From the NCBI GenBank assembly GCA_037974335.1, contig CM075733.1:21508505-21572504 (forward strand): a stretch of 64,000 bases of DNA. The letters are read 5' to 3'. Of this stretch, positions 35,368 to 46,182 are shown in pieces; position 1 is the stretch's first letter, and every line of letters begins with the position of its first letter. This DNA comes from Prionace glauca (taxonomy: Eukaryota; Chordata; Chondrichthyes; Carcharhiniformes; Carcharhinidae). Made by a program: the position numbers and the translations under genes. The notes beneath the pieces were generated by a model that had not been told where the DNA came from, made no database searches, and saw only the letters and a program-made list of their open reading frames with translations.

Positions 35368-35505
35368 CCACACATCTGATGAAGGAAGAGCGTTTCCGAA
35401 AGCTTGTGGGTTTACTATCAAATAAACTGGTTGGACTTTAACCTGGTGTTGTGAGACTTCTTACTGTGTTTACTCCAGTTTAATGCTGGCATCTCCACAT
35501 CATGG
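35368..35505 (+). mobile_element. Penelope-like element, 3' tail
   Basis: 'catctgatgaaggaagagcg', 'ggttggactttaacctggtg' and 'aatgctggcatctccacatc'. Confidence 0.62.
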
Positions 35506-35514
35506 ATTGTTTGG

Positions 35515-36098
35515 ACCATGGATGCAGCCTTTCCTACTGGTGGTACCTCAGTGTTGTGTTTTGGTCTCCTTGCCTGAGGAAGGACACTCTTGCTATTGAG
35601 GGAGCCCAGCGAAGATTCACGGAATTGATTCCTGAATGGTAGGACTGACATATGAAGAGAGATTGGATTGACTGGGCTTGTACTCACCGGAATTTGGAAG
35701 AATGAGAAGGGATCTCATAGAAACATATAAAATCCTGATGGGACTGGACAAGCTAAATGTGTGAAGAAAGTTCCTGATGTTTGGGAAGTCCAGAGCTAGG
35801 GGTTGCAGACTAAGAATAAGGGGTAAGCCATTCAGGACTGAGATGAGAAAGAACCTCTTCACTTAAAGTTGTGAACACTGTGGAATTCTCTACCACAGAA
35901 AGGTATTGGGGCCAGTTTGTTAGATATGTTCAAAAGGCAGCTGAATTTGGCCCTCATAGCTAAAGGAATCAAGAGATATGGAGATAAAACCGAGTGGAAT
36001 ACTGAAAGTGCATGATTGTCCATGATCATATTAGATGGTGGTGCAGGCTCAAGGGCTGAATGGCCTACTTCTGCACCTATTTGCCATGTTTCTATGTT
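35515..36098 (+). repeat. CR1-group LINE 3' end (older subfamily)
   Basis: 'ggagcccagcgaagattcac', 'gggatctcatagaaacatat' and tail 'tgaatggcctacttctgcac' then 'catgtttctatgtttc'. Frames broken. It sits in the promoter side of HHLA2, opposite strand. Confidence 0.8.
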
Positions 36099-36099
36099 T

Positions 36100-36682
36100 C
36101 ATGGCCATAGGCTCCAACAGCCTCTGGCCTGGCACAGGGAAGTCTCCATGGAGATGGAACCTCTATGTAAGACAGGGGCGATTCTCCACCATCAGTACCA
36201 TAGCAGCTCATCTGCAAAACCCAGAATTAATTGGGTCTGTAATAAAGCTGAGTGGTTGCTTTTCCCCATGCCTTGTCAGCTAATTAGCGTCCCCACCCAC
36301 AAGAGGTTTCTCTGGTGGTGGAAGGGCAATCATTATCATGCAGCCCAATAAAAACTCTCAAACACCTCCTGTTGTTGAAATAAAGATTAACTAAATCTCA
36401 CCAAAGCCAAAAGTTTGAAACAACCTTTGATCTTTAGAACTCCAAGCAATAAAACAAATGTGTTAAGTAATAAAATGGATCACAATAGGACCAAGGCGTT
36501 AGTGCAAATTTACCAACGTTATCAATAAGCCAAATGCTTATTGTTTCCAATTCAGAGTATTAAAGTAAGTTGTAAATTGATATTTTTGCATGTTCTATCA
36601 TTTCCAAATTAAATAAAAGCAACAATGAAACCAAATAGAATTCTGAGAAAAAATCATTCACTAAATAGATAGGGTTCTACTG
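36100..36682. other. Upstream flank of HHLA2, nothing clear
   Basis: No gene recognised; AT-rich toward the minisatellite. Confidence 0.45.
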
Positions 36683-38749
36683 AGATAGGGTACAGCAAGG
36701 TGAGTTACAGAGATAGGGTTCACCAAGGTGAGTTACAGAGATAGGGTTCACCAAGGTGAGTTACAGAGATAGGGTTCACCAAGGTGAGTTACAGAGATAG
36801 GGTACAGCAAGGTGAGTTACAGAGATAGGGTTCACCAAGGTGAGTTACAGAGATAGGGTACAGCAAGGTGAGTTACAGAGATAGGGTTCACCAAGGTGAG
36901 TTACAGAGATAGAGTTCACCAGGGTGAGTTACAGAGATAGGGTTCACCAAGGTGAGTTACAGAGATAGGGTACAGCAAGGTGAGTTACAGAGATAGGGTA
37001 CAGCAAGGTGAGTTACAGAGATAGAGTTCACCAAGGTGAGTTACAGAGATAGGGTACAGCAAGGTGAGTTACAGAGATAGGGTACAGCAAGGTGAGTTAC
37101 AGAGATAGGGTACAGCAAGGTGAGTTACAGAGATAGGGTTCACCAAGGTGAGTTACAGAGATAGGGTACAGCAAGGTGAGTTACAGAGATAGGGTACAGC
37201 AAGGTGAGTTACAGAGATAGGGTAAAGCAAGGTGAGTTACAGAGATAGGGTACAGCAAGGTGAGTTACAGAGATAGGGTTCACCAAGGTGAGTTACAGAG
37301 ATAGGGTACAGCAAGGTGAGTTACAGAGATAGGGTACAGCAAGGTGAGTTACAGAGATAGGGTTCACCAAGGTGAGTTACAGAGATAGGGTACAGCAAGG
37401 TGAGTTACAGAGATAGGGTACAGCAAGGTGAGTTACAGAGATAGGGTACAGCAAGGTGAGTTACAGAGATAGAGTTCACCAAGGTGAGTTACAGAGATAG
37501 GGTTCACCAAGGTGAGTTACAGAGATAGGGTACAGCAAGGTGAGTTACAGAGATAGGGTACAGCAAGGTGAGTTACAGAGATAGGGTACAGCAAGGTGAG
37601 TTACAGAGATAGGGTTCACCAAGGTGAGTTACAGAGATAGGGTACAGCAAGGTGAGTTACAGAGATAGGGTACAGCAAGGTGAGTTACAGAGATAGGGTA
37701 CAGCAAGGTGAGTTACAGAGATAGGGTACAGCAAGGTGAGTTACAGAGATAGGGTACAGCAAGGTGAGTTACAGAGATAGGGTACAGCAAGGTGAGTTAC
37801 AGAGATAGGGTACAGCAAGGTGAGTTACAGAGATAAGGTACAGCAAGGTGAGTTACAGAGATAGAGTTCACCAAGGTGAGTTACAGAGATAGGGTTCATC
37901 AAGGTGAGTTACAGAGATAGGGTACAGCAAGGTGAGTTACAGGGATAGGGTACAGCGAGGTGAGTTACAGAGATAGGGTACAGCAAGGTGAGTTACAGAG
38001 ATAGGGTACAGCAAGGTGAGTTACAGGGATAGGGTTCACCAAGGTGAGTTACAGAGATAGGGTTCATCAAGGTGAGTTACAGAGATAGGGTACAGCAAGG
38101 TGAGTTACCGAGATAGGGTACAGCGAGGTGAGTTACAGAGATAGGGTACAGCAAGGTGAGTTACAGAGATAGGGTACAGCAAGGTGAGTTACAGAGATAG
38201 GGTTCACCAACGTGAGTTACAGAGATAGGGTTCACCAAGGTGAGTTACAGAGATAGGGTACAGCAAGGTGAGTTACAGAGATAGGGTACAGCAAGGTGAG
38301 TTACAGAGATAGGGTACAGCAAGGTGAGTTACAGAGATAGGGTTCACCAAGGTGAGTTACAGAGATAGGGTTCACCAAGGTGAGTTACAGAGATAGGGTA
38401 CAGCAAGGTGAGTTACAGAGATAGGGTACAGCGAGGTGAGTTACAGGGATAGGGTACAGCAAGGTGAGTTACAGAGATAGGGTACAGCAAGGTGAGTTAC
38501 AGAGATAGGGTTCACCAAGGTGAGTTACAGAGATAGGGTTCACCAAGGTGAGTTACAGAGATAGGGTACAGCAAGGTGAGTTACAGAGATAGGGTTCACC
38601 AGGGTGAGTTACAGAGATAGGGTTCACCAAGGTGAGTTACAGAGATAGGGTACAGCAAGGTGAGTTACAGAGATAGGGTACAGCAAGGTGAGTTACAGAG
38701 ATAGGGTTCACCAGGGTGAGTTACAGAGATAGGGTACAGCAAGGTGAGT
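36683..38749 (+). repeat. 28-bp minisatellite, about 74 copies
   Basis: Head-to-tail unit: agatagggtacagcaagg followed by tgagttacag. Two main variants alternate irregularly, 'tacagcaagg' and 'ttcaccaagg', with rarer 'gcgagg', 'agagtt' and 'ttcatc' types. Marker variants recur at exact multiples of 28: ttcatc at 37,891 and 38,059 and gcgagg at 37,951 and 38,119 are both 168 bases apart, so part of the array is a six-unit higher-order repeat. Every unit has AAG|GTGAGT, a consensus 5' splice site, on the + strand. Confidence 0.96.
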
Positions 38750-38751
38750 TT

Positions 38752-38870
38752 GTTCTCCATGGTGGCCTTCATGACACTCGACAGCGCAGAGTCGCTGAGC
38801 AGAGACTGATAGCCAATTTCCGCACACATGAGAATGGCCTCAACTGGGATCTTGGTCCAATCTGTTTCGC
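38752..38870 (+). mobile_element. Penelope-like element, endonuclease C-terminal piece
   Basis: + frame reads VLHGGLHDTRQRRVAEQRL then FRTHENGLNWD, which I recognise as the end of the GIY-YIG endonuclease region of Penelope-like elements in shark. It starts exactly where the minisatellite ends. Confidence 0.55.
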
Positions 38871-39132
38871 AGAATGGCCCCTTTTTAAAGGAATCTTTAC
38901 CCCTTTTTGGTCCCCATACATTGATTCGTGTCTGCACCCACTAAACCAGGTGGAAGGCAATGTCCACTGTTTTGCAGAGTTCACTTGTGCATACCCAGGG
39001 ACAAGCCTCACTCTGGAATGTCTTGCTGCGAAGGAGGATCTGCTATCTGCTTGGCTCATACTAACATGTCTAAGGTTGGTAATGATTACAAGGTAACCCT
39101 TGACCCATCTCAAAATTTACAAGGATCTGCTT
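38871..39132. other. Unassigned sequence after the Penelope piece
   Basis: Open on both strands for short spans; no match recognised. Confidence 0.4.
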
Positions 39133-39235
39133 AAAATGGGGTTCCCTTGGGGATTAGAGTGAGGATCACTGCTTTATCTTTGATATATATTAATGACCTG
39201 GACCTGGGTGGACAAGACACGATTTCAAAATTTGC
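39133..39235 (+). repeat. CR1-group reverse transcriptase scrap
   Basis: 'gatatatattaatgacctgg' and 'tttcaaaatttgcac' encode IYINDLDLGGQD then SKFA, the box leading to the catalytic ADD. Cut just before it. Confidence 0.7.
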
Positions 39236-39480
39236 ACATTTTGCACATTCTCGCTGTGTCTGCGTGGGTTTCCTCCAGGTGCTCTGGTTTCTTCCTACAA
39301 TCCAAAGATGCGTAGGTTAGGTTGGTTGGCCATGCTAAGTTGACCATTAGGGGATTAGCAGGATTTATATATATGGGCTTACGGAGATAGGGCCTAGGTG
39401 GGACTGTTGTCAGTGCATGTTGGATGGGCCAAATGGCCTCCTTTTGTATTCCATTCTATCGTGGTTCTATGATTCTAAAC
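39236..39480 (+). repeat. HE1-like SINE, body and tail
   Basis: 'ctgcgtgggtttcctccagg' to 'gggccaaatggcctcc'; the tRNA-like head is missing, replaced by the CR1 scrap. Confidence 0.8.
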
Positions 39481-40267
39481 ACATACCGCTTTCCAGCCTA
39501 AATGACAGGAAAAATTCCAAAGGAAATTTCTAGAAGCTGGTGTTAATTCTGTTCTGCTGCAAATGTTCTGATGACAATTTAGTTTGTTACTGGCTGAGAA
39601 CTGGATTTTAAAAAGATCCCAGGATTGAACGCTGATTCCTATTACATTCTCTTTTCTTAGCCTTGGCTGACAGTAGGGGTTCCAAATAGTTCAATGTTGT
39701 CAGGTTGGGGAGGAACAAAGTCATTTTTTATTCCTAGGGAACTGTGCATCTGTGGAAATCAGTGGATCCAATCAAGTTAAGAAATAAGTGGCTGCCTTGA
39801 GGGCAGCACTAACCACTGACAATTTCAGCAGTTTTCCTTCAGTTTGAAGAGTCACGTTCGACTCAAAATCACAGCTGAGTATTTCTACCAATTCTCTGCT
39901 TTTATTTCGCATTTCAAGTGTTTGCCTTTTTTTTACAGGAGAGAGTTCTCTGACTGAAACCTCACTGACGTCTTACGAAAAAGAATGTTGCCGAACCTGC
40001 GTATTATTGAATCAAAGTCCAGCACTAAAGACGAAACCTCTGCTCAAACTCGAACTTATACGTTTTACAAGACTTGAAAAACAGTTTACTTACATTTTCT
40101 AGGTTTTCTCTCTGTCCTCCTTGTCCTATAGTTTCTTTTAAGTTTTTCATTACATTTCACAACCCACAGAGCTTTAACGTTTTTAAATTTGAGCTTCCTG
40201 AACTGAAACTACTTGTCAAGCAAAGATTTAAGGGCGGGGAGAGTATTGCAGATGAAATTCCAGATCC
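39481..40267. other. Intergenic, nothing firm
   Basis: On the - strand 'aaaat|gtaagt' at about 40,093 is a good donor that could close an upstream non-coding HHLA2 exon; unsupported otherwise. Confidence 0.3.
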
Positions 40268-40768
40268 TTTTTTGTGAGTTGTTATCTGGAGGTGCTGGAT
40301 GTTGGATTGGGGTGGACACAGTAAGAAGTTTCACAACACCAGGTTAGAGTCCAACAGATTTATTTGGTAGCACAAGCTTTCAGAGTCTCAGGCTCCTTCT
40401 TCAGGTGAGTGAGGAGTTGTGTTCACAAGCAGGACATATATAGACACAAACTCAATTTACAAGATAACAGTTGGAATGCGAGTCTTTACAGGTAATCAAG
40501 TCTTAAAGGTACAGACAATGTGAGTGGAGAGAGGGTTAAGCACAAGTTAAAGAGATGTGTGTTATCTCCAGCCAGGATAGTTAATGAGATTTTGCAAGCA
40601 CAGGCAAGTTGTGGGGGTTACAGATAGCATGACATGAACCCAAGATCCTGGCTGAGGCTGTCCTCAAGTGCATGGCTTTCAGCTTCTGCTCAGCGGTTCT
40701 GCATTGTGGTGAAATCCACCTTGGAGAATACTTACGCGAAGATCGGAGGCTGAATGCCTGTGACCGCT
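40268..40768 (-). mobile_element. Penelope-like element, 3' part
   Basis: Reverse orientation. Low end 'cacaacaccaggttagagtc' is the recurring terminus; the high end contains the same endonuclease C-terminal region in a decayed state. The UTR block 'gcgagtctttacaggtaatc' recurs in the opposite sense near 41.9 kb. Confidence 0.6.
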
Positions 40769-40770
40769 GT

Positions 40771-41603
40771 TACCAGGCACATTGTGCAGATCAGCATGAC
40801 ACAAACTGTTGTCAGGCAACCGGTTTCAAGGTAACTTCTAGCACATTCCACACAGCTTTGCTGCTGATCCTATGAGGAGAGACTGAGAGATTTGGGGTTG
40901 TTTTCGCTGGAAAGAAGGCGGCTAAGAGGGGACCTTATTGAAACATATAAGATGATTAGAGGTTTAGACAGGGTAGATAGTGATAGCCTTTTTCCTAGGA
41001 TGGAGAAAGCTAGCACGAGGGGGCACGACTTTAAATTAAGGGGGAGTAGTTATAGGACTGATGTCAGGGGTAGGTTCTTTACCCAGAGGGTGGTGAGGGA
41101 TTGGAATGCCCTGCCAGCTGCAGTTGTAAATGCACCTAGTTTGGGGGCGTTTAAGAGATCTGTGGATAGGTTTATGGACGAAAAGGGATTAGTTTAGGCT
41201 AGAGGGTCATTGTTTTGTAACTGGTCGGCGCAACATCGTGGGCCGAAGGGCCTGTTCTGCGCTGTAATGTTCTATGTTCTATGAACTTGTTCTGTCAATT
41301 TACAAATGGTGCTGCCAAATAAACCTGTCGGACTCTAACCTGGTGTTGTGAGACTTCTTACTGTGCCCACCCCTGTCCAACGCCGGCATCTCCACATCAT
41401 GACTTCCCATCACCACCAGTGCCAGTCTTCAGCCGCTTCCATTCACTCCGCGTGACATTATTGGGAAAGCAATGGTCAGCAATCTCCCAAAAAAATTCAA
41501 AATGCCGAACTTACGTAAAAGCTGGACGAATGCCAGCTGGTTTCTTTTCAGTGGGATTTTCAAAGGGAATCTTCCACGTTTTGTGCACTGCCGAGTGTTC
41601 TCC
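40771..41603 (+). repeat. Local duplication, copy A (with CR1 inserted)
   Basis: Matches 42,797-43,199 apart from small changes and one large insertion: shared 'accaggcacattgtgcagat', 'tttacaaatggtgctgccaa' and 'gcttccattcactccgcgtg'. Copy A carries a CR1 end where copy B is continuous. Confidence 0.85.
40868..41283 (+). repeat. CR1-group LINE end inserted into copy A
   Basis: Open frame with [28 protein letters not shown] and DRFMDEKGL, ending 'gccgaagggcctgttctgcg' and 'ttctatgttctatg'. Compared with copy B (about 42,890) it sits between 'tttgctgct' and 'acttgttctgtc' with at most a 2-base duplication, typical of CR1. Confidence 0.9.
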
Positions 41604-41830
41604 GACAGGAAGAGAATGCTCCTGCCTCGTGATTGTTCATTCATCCATTGCTGGCGTGTCTGCACGGTCTCCCCAGTGTACAATGCCTCGGGCCATCCTT
41701 TCCTGCCGTGTATCAGGTAGACAACGTTGGCCAAGTTAAAGAGTATGTAATGTGTATCTGGTGGATGATGGTCTCATGTGAGATGATGGCATCCATGTCG
41801 ATGATCTGGCACGTCTTGAGGAGGCTGGAG
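41500..41830 (-). mobile_element. Penelope-like element, GIY-YIG endonuclease fragment
   Basis: - strand frame at about 41,734-41,640 reads NVVYLIHGRKG, then YTGETVQT and RQQWMNEQS, the GIY-YIG nuclease layout (a VVYLI first strand, YxGET second). It is a fragment; no reverse transcriptase is attached. Confidence 0.65.
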
Positions 41831-41940
41831 ACAATACACACTTCTTTAACCTGGGCTTAACCCCCTCTCCACTCATTTTCTGTACCTTTAAGACTTGATT
41901 ACCTGTAAAGACTCACATTCCAACCGTTATCAGAGTTCCA
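41831..41940 (+). mobile_element. Penelope-like UTR block
   Basis: 'acctttaagacttgattacc' and 'gtaaagactcacattccaac'; inverse of the block at about 40,478-40,545. Confidence 0.5.
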
Positions 41941-42009
41941 GAGAATTTAAAGAGAAAACTTGGCACTGCAACTGGAGAGCTACATGCTGGTTTTCTCACT
42001 GAACCTGGC

Positions 42010-42125
42010 ACTCTGACAAATCATCAGCAGATTCCACCCTCTGCTTCCCTCTCCACAGGTGCTGCTAGACCTGCTGAGTCTTTCCAGAGTTTTTCTGTTT
42101 TTACTCTAGGTTTCCAGCAGTATTT
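42010..42125 (-). repeat. Family B element end
   Basis: 'ctctccacaggtgctgctag' and 'gctgagtctttccagagttt'. Confidence 0.5.
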
Positions 42126-42184
42126 TGCTTTGATTTTAAAGTGCTGTCGATAAATAAATTTACACATCTCGTTCAGTGAAGCAG

Positions 42185-42650
42185 CAGGAGTAACAGAAAT
42201 AGATGATGGAATGACGCTCCTGCCTTTAATTTAAATACGTTAAAATAAATTTAATTGGGTGGGGGGGGGAGGGAGAGGCTTCCCTGCCATCTGATACCAC
42301 CCCCCCCCCCCCCCCAGGTGGGGAATTACCCCCTTCCGCCAACATGACATCACGTTGGCGAGGTTTAGAACAGTTTCTGCAAAATGGGAAACTGTTGAGG
42401 GGTGTCTGCCAGGAGCACAAACTAACCTGGCACTACCTCCCTGGCACTGTGACTCCTGGCAGTGCCCACCAAACTAGGGAGTGTCAGGGTGGGCGCAGAA
42501 AAGCTGAGCGTTTGATTTTAACTGTGTGCGTGGGTGGGTTTTGGGTCAGTTCAAGTTGAGTCCTATGGGCCAAACGGACGATCACAGCAACTTGGCTGCC
42601 AAATAATCCTCACCAGGTATAAGGGGAAGCAGTGATATTTTAACCTGACA
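42185..42650. repeat. GC-rich interspersed repeat with poly-C/G runs
   Basis: A run of C near 42,300-42,318 and the 'ggcactgtgactcctggcag' theme. Confidence 0.5.
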
Positions 42651-42796
42651 GGTTAGGTAGCTGATTAAAAAAAAATTAATTTAATCAATGGAGCTCCCTA
42701 AAGTTCATTTTAACAATAGGTTTATTTCAGTAACCAATGCAAGGGTGCCACACCTTCAGAAAGCAGCGCAGAAAACCTGGCCAACAATATAAAATT

Positions 42797-43199
42797 ACCA
42801 GGCACATTGTGCAGATCAGCATGACACAAACTGTTGTCACGCAACCGGTTTCAAGGTAACTTCTGGCACATTCCACACAGCTTTGCTGCTGAACTTGTTC
42901 TGTCGATTTACAAATGGTGCTGCCAAATAAACCTGTCGGACTCTAACCTGGTGTTGTGAGACTTCTTACTGTGCCCACCCCAGTCCAACGCCGGCATCTC
43001 CACATCATGACTTCCCATCACCACCAGTGCCAGTCTTCAGCCGCTTCCATTCACTCCGCGTGACATTATTGGGAAAGCAATGGTCAGCAATCTCCCAAAA
43101 AAATTCAAAATGCCGAACTAAAGGACGAATGCCAGCTGGTTTCTTTTCAGTGGGATTTTCAAAGTGAATCTTCCACATTCTGTGCACTGCCGAGTGCCT
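42797..43199 (+). repeat. Local duplication, copy B (CR1 empty site)
   Basis: Second copy of 40,771-41,603; reads straight across the point where copy A carries the CR1. Includes a Penelope-like 3' tail ('ggactctaacctggtgttgt') and the sequence beyond it. Confidence 0.85.
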
Positions 43200-43990
43200 C
43201 AGGGAGATTCACGCTGAAAACCAGGGGCAGGGCCTATTCTCACTGGAGAGACCAGCAGCATAGCGCTGAGCGGGGCCACTGAGCATGTGCTAATCTCCGC
43301 TGTGACAGATCAGCACATGTGCAGTGGCCCCGCGCTGCTGGCCTCCAATCGCTGGCCAGCCCTGCAGCCACTCAACACTGGCTGTGCGAGTGCACTCCCC
43401 CCCCCCGCCCACTCTCAGATTGCTGGCCTCTTCTATGTTCTCCCCCACCCCCGCACCAGCCCTGATCCCCCCCCCAACCAACCCCACACCCTCCCTACAG
43501 TCCTGACCTCCCAGCCTCGATGGCCAGCCCCGATCAGCCCTTTCCCTCTCTCTGACTGTGATCCCGACTGAGGAGTGGCAGCGGGACCCCCTCCCCCCCT
43601 CTTCACTTAATCCCCTCTCAACTGGTTTCTGCCCAATAAACCCCACTTCCAATAGACCCTGCCCCCCTTGACACTGCTCAGTGCCCAGTGGGCAGTGCCA
43701 AGATGCCCCCAGGCATTTCCATATTCCCCCCTGGGCAGTGCCAGGGGACCAGGTTGGCACTGCCAGGCTAACAATGTTCAAGGGGCACACCCCCCCCCCC
43801 CCCCCCCCACCTTAGCCCTGACCTCCTGGTTGGCCTCCATGGCCCCCTTCACTCCAGCAGGCTCAGACTACCAGCTCCCCGACTGTTGATGCTGTTGTAT
43901 ACCCTGCTGGAGTGAACCACTCCTAGTTGGCTGGGGGGCGGCGGGGGTGTGGGAGAGGCTAGCGGGGCTGGAGACTTCAGTCCTCAGCCC
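43200..43990. repeat. GC-rich interspersed repeat
   Basis: 'cagatcagcacatgtgcagt' and 'gcccagtgggcagtgccaag', with several poly-C runs (for example near 43,790). Confidence 0.55.
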
Positions 43991-44554
43991 ACTAATGTTA
44001 GGGAAATGAGAATTTTAAAATGGAAATCAGCTCTGCATCAATTTCTGGCGTGGAGCTGATGGCTCAGGAAATCCAAATCCCAGAGGCCGTGATGCCAGCA
44101 GGAAGCCTGCTAAACAGCCTCCATAATGTCTCCCAGCTCACAATACTGCCAGAGCAGCACAGTGGCCTGGGACAATCATCCCCAATACTCCAAAGACTGA
44201 AAGCCTTTGCTCCTCAAGTAGCCAACCACCCCCCCTCCCTAGCTAACCTTTTCTAGAGCAGCTATTCCTGCAGGAGGATATGGAAAATTTCCAGGAATCA
44301 GCTGTAAAAGAACAGTTCTTTATTGCACAAAATTAAGTAAAATAAAATCACAAACCCGTGGTGAACATAAACAGGTCCCAACTGTGACGAACAATAATAG
44401 ACCCAATCAGGGGCCTGCTTTATAAAGCGTTCAGTAAGCGAATTCAACCTGGTTTGATTAATCACCAGTCACTAGGGAACTCGTATCCTACAGGTCCGAC
44501 GGGAAGGTCAATCAGGGATTCCCTCTGTAACTCCCGGGGGTTATCACATATCTC
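43991..44554. other. Between the two IgSF genes, nothing recognised
   Basis: Short frames only. Confidence 0.45.
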
Positions 44555-44660
44555 TTGTCCACAAAAATCAGGACAGATCTAACTAAAACAATTACAGACC
44601 CATTAGCCTGCTCCCAGCCACTGGCAAAGAGATGGAATGGGTCATTATCAGAGCAACATG
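44555..44660 (+). repeat. LINE reverse transcriptase scrap
   Basis: Frame contains YRPISLLPATGKEMEWVI (after a stop), the N-terminal reverse transcriptase box of CR1/L2 LINEs. Confidence 0.5.
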
Positions 44661-44707
44661 TTGAGATATTCTGGGACAGGAAGATATGTCTGCGAGGACT
44701 GAAAATT

Positions 44708-44835
44708 TTAAGTTTATTTATTAGTGTCACAAGTAGGTTTACATTAACACTGCAGTGAAGTTATTATGAAAATCACCTAGTTGCCACATTCTAGTGCCTA
44801 TTCAAGTACACTGAAGAAGAATTTAGCATGGAAGA
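44708..44835 (-). repeat. HE1-like SINE tail
   Basis: 'aagtttatttattagtgtca' to 'gaatttagcatgg'. Confidence 0.78.
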
Positions 44836-44894
44836 AATTGCAGATCGATTCTGGTGCTGAAACTAAGGACAGTTATTTTTTCAAAGCAATAATC

Positions 44895-45110
44895 AAACTT
44901 AATGCAAGGTAGGTCCATTTAAAAGTCCGACAGTAGCAGGAAAGAAGCTGTTCTTGAGTCGGTTGATGACCTCAAGATTTCTGTATCATTTTCCTGACTG
45001 AAGAAGGTAGAAGAGAGAATGTCCGGGATGCGTTGTGTCCTTAATTATGCTGGCTGCTTTGCCGAGACAGTGGGAAGTGTAGACAGAGTCAATGGATGGG
45101 AGGCTGGTCA
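44895..45110 (-). repeat. L2-like LINE 3' fragment
   Basis: 'aacttaatgcaaggtaggtc' and 'attatgctggctgctttgcc'; same as 46.3 kb. Confidence 0.78.
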
Positions 45111-45303
45111 GAAAATACTGGAAAATCTCAGGTTTGACAGCATCTGTGGAGAGAGAATAGAGCCAATGTTTCGAATCTGGATATCTTGACTGGAAACGTC
45201 GGCCCTATTCTCTCTTCATAGATGCTGTCAGACCTGCTAAGATTTTCCAGCATTTTCTGTTTAAATTTCAGATTCCAGCATCCGCAGTATTTTGCCTTTA
45301 TCT
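45110..45303. repeat. Family B element with both inverted ends
   Basis: 'gaaaatactggaaaatctca' on the left, 'gattttccagcattttctgt' on the right, centre 'cgtcggccctattctctctt'. Confidence 0.65.
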
Positions 45304-45607
45304 TAGGCCTTTAAGCCAATGCTGGCGAGGGACTCTCCTATAAGGCAATGACATTTTCATCATGGGAATTATGATAGGTGAGTGAGTAGATTCATTCAAT
45401 GTCATTGGTTCACCGTCGTTGCACAACTGACTGCAAAATCTAGCCTATGACTTTCGTCCTTTCAGAATTGAAAGAAATCCATGACTTATTAAAAATGGTC
45501 ATGTTGTCAAGAGAAGACCACACTGGAGAGTTAAGCATTGAGATTTGAATCATGTCCATTGGAAAGTCTACCCTCTTTTCTCTTCATACACCAAATGAAT
45601 ATTTAGA

Positions 45608-45935
45608 TATAGAACATAGAACACTTCAGCACAAACAGGCCCTTTGGCCCACAAGTTGCGCCGATCACATCTATACCTACCAAGCCACAGAACTATCTGT
45701 AATTTCCAATGCCATTAGATCCCATATACACATCCAGAAGTCTTTTAAAAGACCCCAGCGAGTTCGCCTCTACCACCACCGACGGCAGCCGATTCCACTC
45801 ACTCACCACCCTGAGAGTGAAAAATTTACCCCTAACATCTCCTCTGTACTTACTTCCCAGCACCTTAAACCTGTGTCCTCTCGTAGTGACAATTTCAGCC
45901 CTGGGAAATAGCCTCCGAGAATCGACCTTATGTGA
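45608..45935 (-). repeat. CR1-group LINE 3' end (younger subfamily)
   Basis: 'agaacatagaacacttcagc' tail, then the reverse of [17 protein letters not shown]-like coding. Confidence 0.85.
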
Positions 45936-46182
45936 CTGTGGCTGGCATTATGTGGGATAGAACTGATTAAGGCAATCAGTTACAGTTACACTGACTCAAA
46001 GTTCAGAAATACTAACAATGTGGTAAGTTAAATATTCATTGTAAATCATTCTTAGTTTTGGCAATGTTGGGAAGCATTAATCCGTAAATAAATAATTGTA
46101 TATTGGGTGCAAAGTCACATAGGAGGGAATATAATTATATCATAAACATTGCTTGTCACTGAACTAAAAGATTTATTTACAG

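Noticed and set aside
36683-38749. CRISPR array or telomere-like repeat
   Set aside because: Units are contiguous 28-mers without spacers, and the unit is not a telomeric motif.
40088-40280. Possible non-coding first exon of HHLA2 with donor AAAAT|GTAAGT
   Set aside because: Only a donor is visible; no promoter element or acceptor supports it.
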